From assembly GCA_934254985.1 (NCBI GenBank), contig CAKQMS010000021.1:1-46656 (forward strand): DNA of 46,656 bases. Reading direction: 5' to 3'. Source of the stretch: an uncultured Prevotella sp. GTDB taxonomy: Bacteria; Bacteroidota; Bacteroidia; Bacteroidales; Bacteroidaceae. Below, piece after piece: positions 43,425 through 46,656 of the stretch; within the stretch, counting starts at the first letter, position 1; each line of letters opens with the position of its first letter. The position numbers and the translations under genes were made by a program. Under the pieces are notes generated by a model. The model saw nothing but the letters and a program-made list of their open reading frames with translations. It searched no databases and had not been told where the DNA came from.

Positions 43425-43617
43425 ACATTAAGGGTTTATCCCACATTCGTGGTATTCGGATTAACGCTTTTATGTGATATAAAATACCACGGCAGGTCGA
43501 TTGTGAGGGTGTTCTACGAGATTGTAGTGCCACAGATAGATAGTATGCGCACACATGGCGACAGACTCATAAAAAATAAGAGAGAATTAATAGAAAATAT
43601 TACTATATTTCATCTAT

Positions 43618-43658
43618 AATGATTACCTTTGGCCCCGAAAAAGCTGGAGGTAATCATT
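43618..43658 (+). promoter_or_regulatory. Promoter box within an 11-bp dyad (possible operator)
   Basis: AATGATTACCT (43618-43628) and its exact reverse complement (43648-43658) flank a 19-nt centre. TACCTTTG, a -7 box match, lies at 43624-43631 inside the left arm. No TTG is at the -33 position. A dimeric regulator bound here would cover the promoter; an RNA hairpin is the alternative if transcription starts farther up. Confidence 0.5.
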
Positions 43659-43697
43659 ATTGTATAAAAAATTTCAAAAACAACCATACACATTTTT

Positions 43698-44840
43698 ATG
43701 AGAAAAGAAACAAAAGCTATTCACACCCCTTTTCAGAAACGTGATGCTTATGGATCATTATCGTTTCCGGTTTACAACACAGCAGCCTATGAGTTTGATA
43801 CAGCCCACGACATGACGGAGGCTTTCTCGGGTAGGGTGCTGGAGCCTGACTATTCGCGAGTGATGAACCCTACGGTTACTCATTTCGAAAACAGAGTAAA
43901 GGCTCTTTCTGGGGCTGAGAATGTTTTTGCCATGAACACAGGAATGGCTGCTATTCTCAACACGTTTATGGTGTTTGCTGAAGCTGGTAAGACTATCGTC
44001 ACTTCAAACCACCTCTTCGGCAATACTTTCGCTCTCATAACAAAAACCCTTGCTCGCCTTGGCGTGAAAGCTCAGGTTGCCGACCTTACAGATACCGACT
44101 CTCTCGACAAGATTATTGCCGACGATGCTTGTCTCATCTTTGCTGAATACATCACCAATCCGCAGCTCGAGATAGTTGACATTAAAAAACTTTCTGAGGT
44201 GGCTCACAAGCATGGATTGCCACTCATCGTCGACACCACAGCCGTGCCTTTCACAGATATCGATGCTCGCGAATTGGGTATTGATGTAGAGGTGCTGTCG
44301 AGCACAAAGTATATTAGTGGTGGAGCAACATCGCTTGGCGGACTGATTCTTGATTTCGGCACATTTAAAGAGGTGAACCAGCGCATCCGCTTTGAATTCC
44401 TGTTCAATCTCGGCACCTATATGACTCCGCAAGTGGCTTACATGCAGACTCTCGGACTCGAGACTCTCAATGTGCGCTATCAGAAGCAGGCACAAAATGC
44501 CTTGGACCTTGCTAAGGCTTTGCAGCAACTGCCACAGGTGAAACGAGTAAACTATCCGGGTCTTTCGCTTGGCAAGCCATTTGGAGCAATGCTCACCATC
44601 GACCTTGAATCAGAACAGAAATGTTTCGACTTCCTCAACAACCTGCGCCTAATTCGCAGAGCCACAAACCTGTTCGACAACAAGTCGTTGGCTATACATC
44701 CTTACTCTACAATCTTCGTTGGCTTCACTCCTGAAGAGAAGAAGCAGATGGATATTTTCGACACCACCATCCGCCTTTCTATGGGATTGGAAGATGTAAA
44801 CGATCTCTTCGAAGATATTAAGCAAGCACTTGATAAATAA
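43698..44840 (+). CDS. PLP-dependent Cys/Met metabolism enzyme (MetB/MetY family)
   Basis: The 380-residue protein belongs to the Cys/Met PLP family (cystathionine gamma-synthase, gamma-lyase and O-acetylhomoserine sulfhydrylase). Visible parts are the active-site YSRVMNPT (52-59), the TGMAAI loop, AEYITNPQLE, the DTT cofactor Asp in IVDTT (177-181), and the PLP Lys204 in SSTKYISGG. The length (380) fits cystathionine gamma-synthase or lyase more than the longer O-acetylhomoserine sulfhydrylases (about 430), but ITNPQLE and SLAIHPYSTIF also occur in sulfhydrylases. The exact reaction cannot be fixed. The neighbouring lyase 6 nt downstream suggests joint action in transsulfuration. Confidence 0.88.
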   Translation: MRKETKAIHTPFQKRDAYGSLSFPVYNTAAYEFDTAHDMTEAFSGRVLEPDYSRVMNPTVTHFENRVKALSGAENVFAMNTGMAAILNTFMVFAEAGKTIVTSNHLFGNTFALITKTLARLGVKAQVADLTDTDSLDKIIADDACLIFAEYITNPQLEIVDIKKLSEVAHKHGLPLIVDTTAVPFTDIDARELGIDVEVLSSTKYISGGATSLGGLILDFGTFKEVNQRIRFEFLFNLGTYMTPQVAYMQTLGLETLNVRYQKQAQNALDLAKALQQLPQVKRVNYPGLSLGKPFGAMLTIDLESEQKCFDFLNNLRLIRRATNLFDNKSLAIHPYSTIFVGFTPEEKKQMDIFDTTIRLSMGLEDVNDLFEDIKQALDK

Positions 44841-44846
44841 TTATTT

Positions 44847-46061
44847 ATGAACTACGATTTTGATAAGATAATAGACCGCTCAGGGTCGGGCGACTTGAAG
44901 CACGAGGTGCTCAAGGAACGCTACGGACGCGACGACCTGATTGCACTATGGGTGGCTGACATGGACTTTGAAACTCCATCGTTTATCCTCGATGCTATAA
45001 AGCACCGCTTAGAGCATCCTGTTTTCGGCTACACCATCGAACCAAAAGAATATTGGCCTACCGTGTGCAAATGGATTGCCGACCATCACGGCTGGCACGT
45101 CGAGCCACAATGGCTCACCTATGTGCCTGGTGTTGTGAAGGGAATAGGTATGGCTATAAATGCATTCACACAGCCTGGCGATAAGATATTGATTCAGACT
45201 CCTGTCTACCATCCTTTCCGCATGACCATTGAGGGAAACAACCGACAGGTGGTGCTCAATCAGCTGAAAGAATCTACCGATGGTTCGTTCTATCAGATGG
45301 ACTTCGAAGGTCTGGAGAAAAACATCGTTGGCTGCAAGATGATGATACTCTGCAATCCTCACAATCCTGGTGGAATACAATGGGACAGAGCAACTCTTGA
45401 GCGTGTGGCACAAATCTGCCATAAGCATGGAGTCATCGTGATGAGCGACGAGATACATGCCGACCTCGCCTTGTTTGGTCACAAGCATATTCCTTTTGCC
45501 ACAGTAAGCAAGGAGGCAGAAGAAATAAGTATCACATTCCAAGCGCCTACCAAGACTTTCAACATGGCTGGCATCGTGAGCTCTTATGCCATCGTGGCAA
45601 ACCCGGAACTGCGTCAGCGCCTCTTCCATTGGATGGGAGCCAACGAGCTTAACGAACCTCACGTCTTTGCTCCTATTGCCACAATAGCAGCATTCCGGTA
45701 TGGTGAAGAATGGCGACAGCAGATGTTGGCGTATATTGAGCAAAACATCCTGTTTACCGAAGAGTTCTTCAAGGCTCACATCCCTGGCATCAAGGTCATT
45801 CGCCCTGAATCGTCCTTCCTCGTTTGGCTCGACTGCCGACCATTGCACCTCAACCACGACGACCTGCAAGACCTCTTTGTCAATAAAGCTCGCTTGGCTC
45901 TCAACGATGGCGAAATCTTCGATACTGCTCAAAATCCTTATGCGCCATTGCATCAGCAATCAAGTGCCGGTCGTGGCTTTATGCGACTGAATGTTGGCAC
46001 TCCTCGCAGCATCCTCGCCCAAGCCCTTAAGCAGTTGGCTGAAGCCGTGGCGAGCTTATAA
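44847..46061 (+). CDS. MalY/PatB-type PLP C-S lyase
   Basis: The 404-residue class I aminotransferase-fold protein matches the MalY/PatB C-S lyase group. It opens with FDKIIDRSGSGDLKHE and has ALWVADMDFETP, the CNPHNPGG loop (169-176), DEIHADL (201-207) with the cofactor Asp and Glu-Ile-His, and the PLP Lys236 in APTKTFNMAG. Such enzymes cleave cystathionine or cysteine to homocysteine or sulfide, pyruvate and ammonia. It lies 6 nt behind the gene above. Together they could turn O-acetylhomoserine and cysteine into homocysteine. Confidence 0.9.
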   Translation: MNYDFDKIIDRSGSGDLKHEVLKERYGRDDLIALWVADMDFETPSFILDAIKHRLEHPVFGYTIEPKEYWPTVCKWIADHHGWHVEPQWLTYVPGVVKGIGMAINAFTQPGDKILIQTPVYHPFRMTIEGNNRQVVLNQLKESTDGSFYQMDFEGLEKNIVGCKMMILCNPHNPGGIQWDRATLERVAQICHKHGVIVMSDEIHADLALFGHKHIPFATVSKEAEEISITFQAPTKTFNMAGIVSSYAIVANPELRQRLFHWMGANELNEPHVFAPIATIAAFRYGEEWRQQMLAYIEQNILFTEEFFKAHIPGIKVIRPESSFLVWLDCRPLHLNHDDLQDLFVNKARLALNDGEIFDTAQNPYAPLHQQSSAGRGFMRLNVGTPRSILAQALKQLAEAVASL

Positions 46062-46126
46062 AGTCTATTATTTTATAGATAGTGTTTAATGTTTAGATGT
46101 TTTTTTAAACATAAACCTTATAAACC

Positions 46127-46252
46127 CCTGTCATTTTCTTCAGCAGAGCTTGCCATCTGCGTCTTGCCCATCCTTTACGAGAGTGTGACTCTCGATAGTC
46201 TGGACAAGCCACAGATGGCAGATGCGCTCACGCCTCTGAAGAAAATGGCAGG
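46127..46252. repeat. Long imperfect hairpin of about 126 nt
   Basis: The outer arms CCTGTCATTTTCTTCAG (46127-46143) and CTGAAGAAAATGGCAGG (46236-46252) match at 16 of 17 positions. Inner arms GCCATCTG..CTTG..CC also pair (15 of 18). The tip is a CGAGAG/CTCTCG hairpin (46178-46194). It could be a folded RNA or a small palindromic mobile remnant. Confidence 0.6.
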
Positions 46253-46262
46253 CAATAAACCA

Positions 46263-46333
46263 AAATAAACCGTTGCTTGAGAATGTCGCACACCCATTAA
46301 ACACTACACACTACCTCAAGCAACGGTTTATTT
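46263..46333 (+). terminator. Terminator of the PLP-enzyme operon
   Basis: A perfect 19-bp stem (46263-46281 with 46315-46333) encloses a 33-nt loop; T-rich sequence follows. The loop is long for a terminator, so efficiency is uncertain. Confidence 0.65.
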
Positions 46334-46340
46334 GATTTAT

Positions 46341-46424
46341 GTTAATTCAATATTTACTTTTTTACCCTTTTACCTTTCTAAATCTTCGTGTAGATTCGCT
46401 TTATTAGTGTTCGTTTAATCTCCA
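46341..46424. repeat. 84-bp dispersed direct repeat, copy B
   Basis: Same order and length as copy A at 43341-43424, with a few substitutions and compensating indels in the T-rich run. It also follows a plus-strand terminator directly. Confidence 0.75.
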
Positions 46425-46491
46425 GCAACCGTTTTTTTTAAATCATTTACTGAACTTTCGCTTGTGATTCAAGTACGGGCTGAAGGCCCAA

Positions 46492-46656
46492 AAGCTCCTA
46501 GCCCAGGGCATCGCCCTGGGTATGATGGCAATCAGCAAGACGCCCTGTAAGGGCAAAAGCCTTATGTTTTGCCTGGAGTTTTTAAAGCTTTTGCCCTTAC
46601 AGGGCGACAGGTTTGCGTCCGTAATTACCCAGGGCGATGCCCTGGGCTAGGGGCTT
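46492..46656. repeat. Nested inverted-repeat element (Bacteroidales palindromic repeat), at the window edge
   Basis: The outer arms (46492-46522 and 46626-46656) are 31 nt and match at 30 positions. Each is itself a near-palindrome around CCCAGGGC. The inner arms CGCCCTGTAAGGGCAAAAGC (46541-46560) and 46587-46606 match perfectly over 20 nt. The right outer arm ends at the last base of the window, so the element may extend beyond. I recall similar elements between genes in many Bacteroidales genomes, often wrongly called as short proteins. Confidence 0.8.

Larger units (their letters stand above)
43235..43697. other. Intergenic region: terminator, repeat, hairpin, promoter dyad
   Basis: In order it holds a small CCCTAT/ATAGGG hairpin (43254-43270), the TerC terminator (43289-43333), the dispersed repeat copy A (43341-43424), a 9-bp stem CGTGGTATT/AATACCACG (43448-43491), and an 11-bp dyad over a promoter box (43618-43658). 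No gene is supported. Confidence 0.65.
46062..46656. other. Intergenic region of hairpins and repeats, window edge
   Basis: No gene is supported. It contains a long imperfect hairpin (46127-46252), the patB-like terminator (46263-46333), repeat copy B (46341-46424), and a nested inverted-repeat element (46492-46656) that touches the window end. Confidence 0.7.

Noticed and set aside
43425..43697. SAM riboswitch ahead of the sulfur-amino-acid genes
   Set aside because: No GAGAGG or conserved S-box core and no SAM-II-type pseudoknot could be found; only simple hairpins are present.
45009..45959. A 316-codon open frame opposite the PLP C-S lyase gene
   Set aside because: Shadow of a confident gene; no domain or start context.

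Overview
The window is a 46.7 kb stretch of chromosome from a member of the Bacteroidales, most likely Prevotella or a close relative. That placement is an inference from gene content and promoter style: an aerotolerance (Bat) operon, DUF2027/Smr, DUF4421 and DUF1460 proteins, a one-piece pyruvate:ferredoxin oxidoreductase, many starts without a Shine-Dalgarno sequence, and repeated use of the Bacteroidetes promoter (TTG about 19-20 nt before TAnnTTTG). No rRNA, tRNA, CRISPR array, prophage or intact insertion sequence was seen. Nearly everything is core metabolism, envelope or translation.

Layout. 1-664: intergenic repeats, a probable small transcription unit on the minus strand encoding a 34-residue acidic peptide, and a LacI-type palindrome. 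665-1477: a lipoprotein. 1719-6928: a coenzyme A operon (panB, panC, panD, coaBC, coaX and a DUF2520 oxidoreductase that may supply the ketopantoate reductase step), led by a long structured 5' leader and closed by a terminator. 7074-12021 (minus): nifJ and an orphan AAA_14/DUF4143-type ATPase with an altered Walker B. 12169-13251: a protein that looks like an undescribed ATP-grasp enzyme, with an almost leaderless mRNA. 13264-16131: a His-rich small membrane protein, a porin and an AmpG-like permease. 16441-24930: the Bat operon (moxR, DUF58, a BatD-like membrane protein, batA, batB, batC and a fused batD-batE), followed in the same direction by a PAP2 phosphatase, queA-like, DUF2027/Smr and nadE genes up to 30210. 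30324-34627 (minus): engB, an ABC-F ATPase, a COG0523/CobW metallochaperone with a large His-rich loop, and a sugar O-acetyltransferase. 34728-40104 (plus): Gfo/Idh oxidoreductase, DUF4421 beta-barrel, DUF1460 amidase-like, ftsY and rimO. 40193-42069: three HU-family genes, one of them a fusion of HU, a membrane segment and a LysM-like domain. 42197-43234: TerC/Alx. 43698-46061: two PLP enzymes of sulfur amino acid metabolism. 46062-46656: hairpins and a nested inverted-repeat element that runs to the window edge.

How the genes fit together. The pan/coa block covers ketoisovalerate to phosphopantetheine, and CoA is the substrate of NifJ. The Bat operon pairs a MoxR chaperone ATPase with DUF58 and VWA proteins and TPR/BatD proteins at the inner membrane. 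The two PLP enzymes suggest sulfur transfer among homocysteine, cystathionine and cysteine. The most unusual items are the HU-TM-LysM protein (a candidate chromosome-envelope tether), the structured panB leader, the cryptic ATP-grasp protein, the Walker B Gln in the orphan ATPase, the small transcription unit at 209-535, and the patterned repeats that follow terminators.
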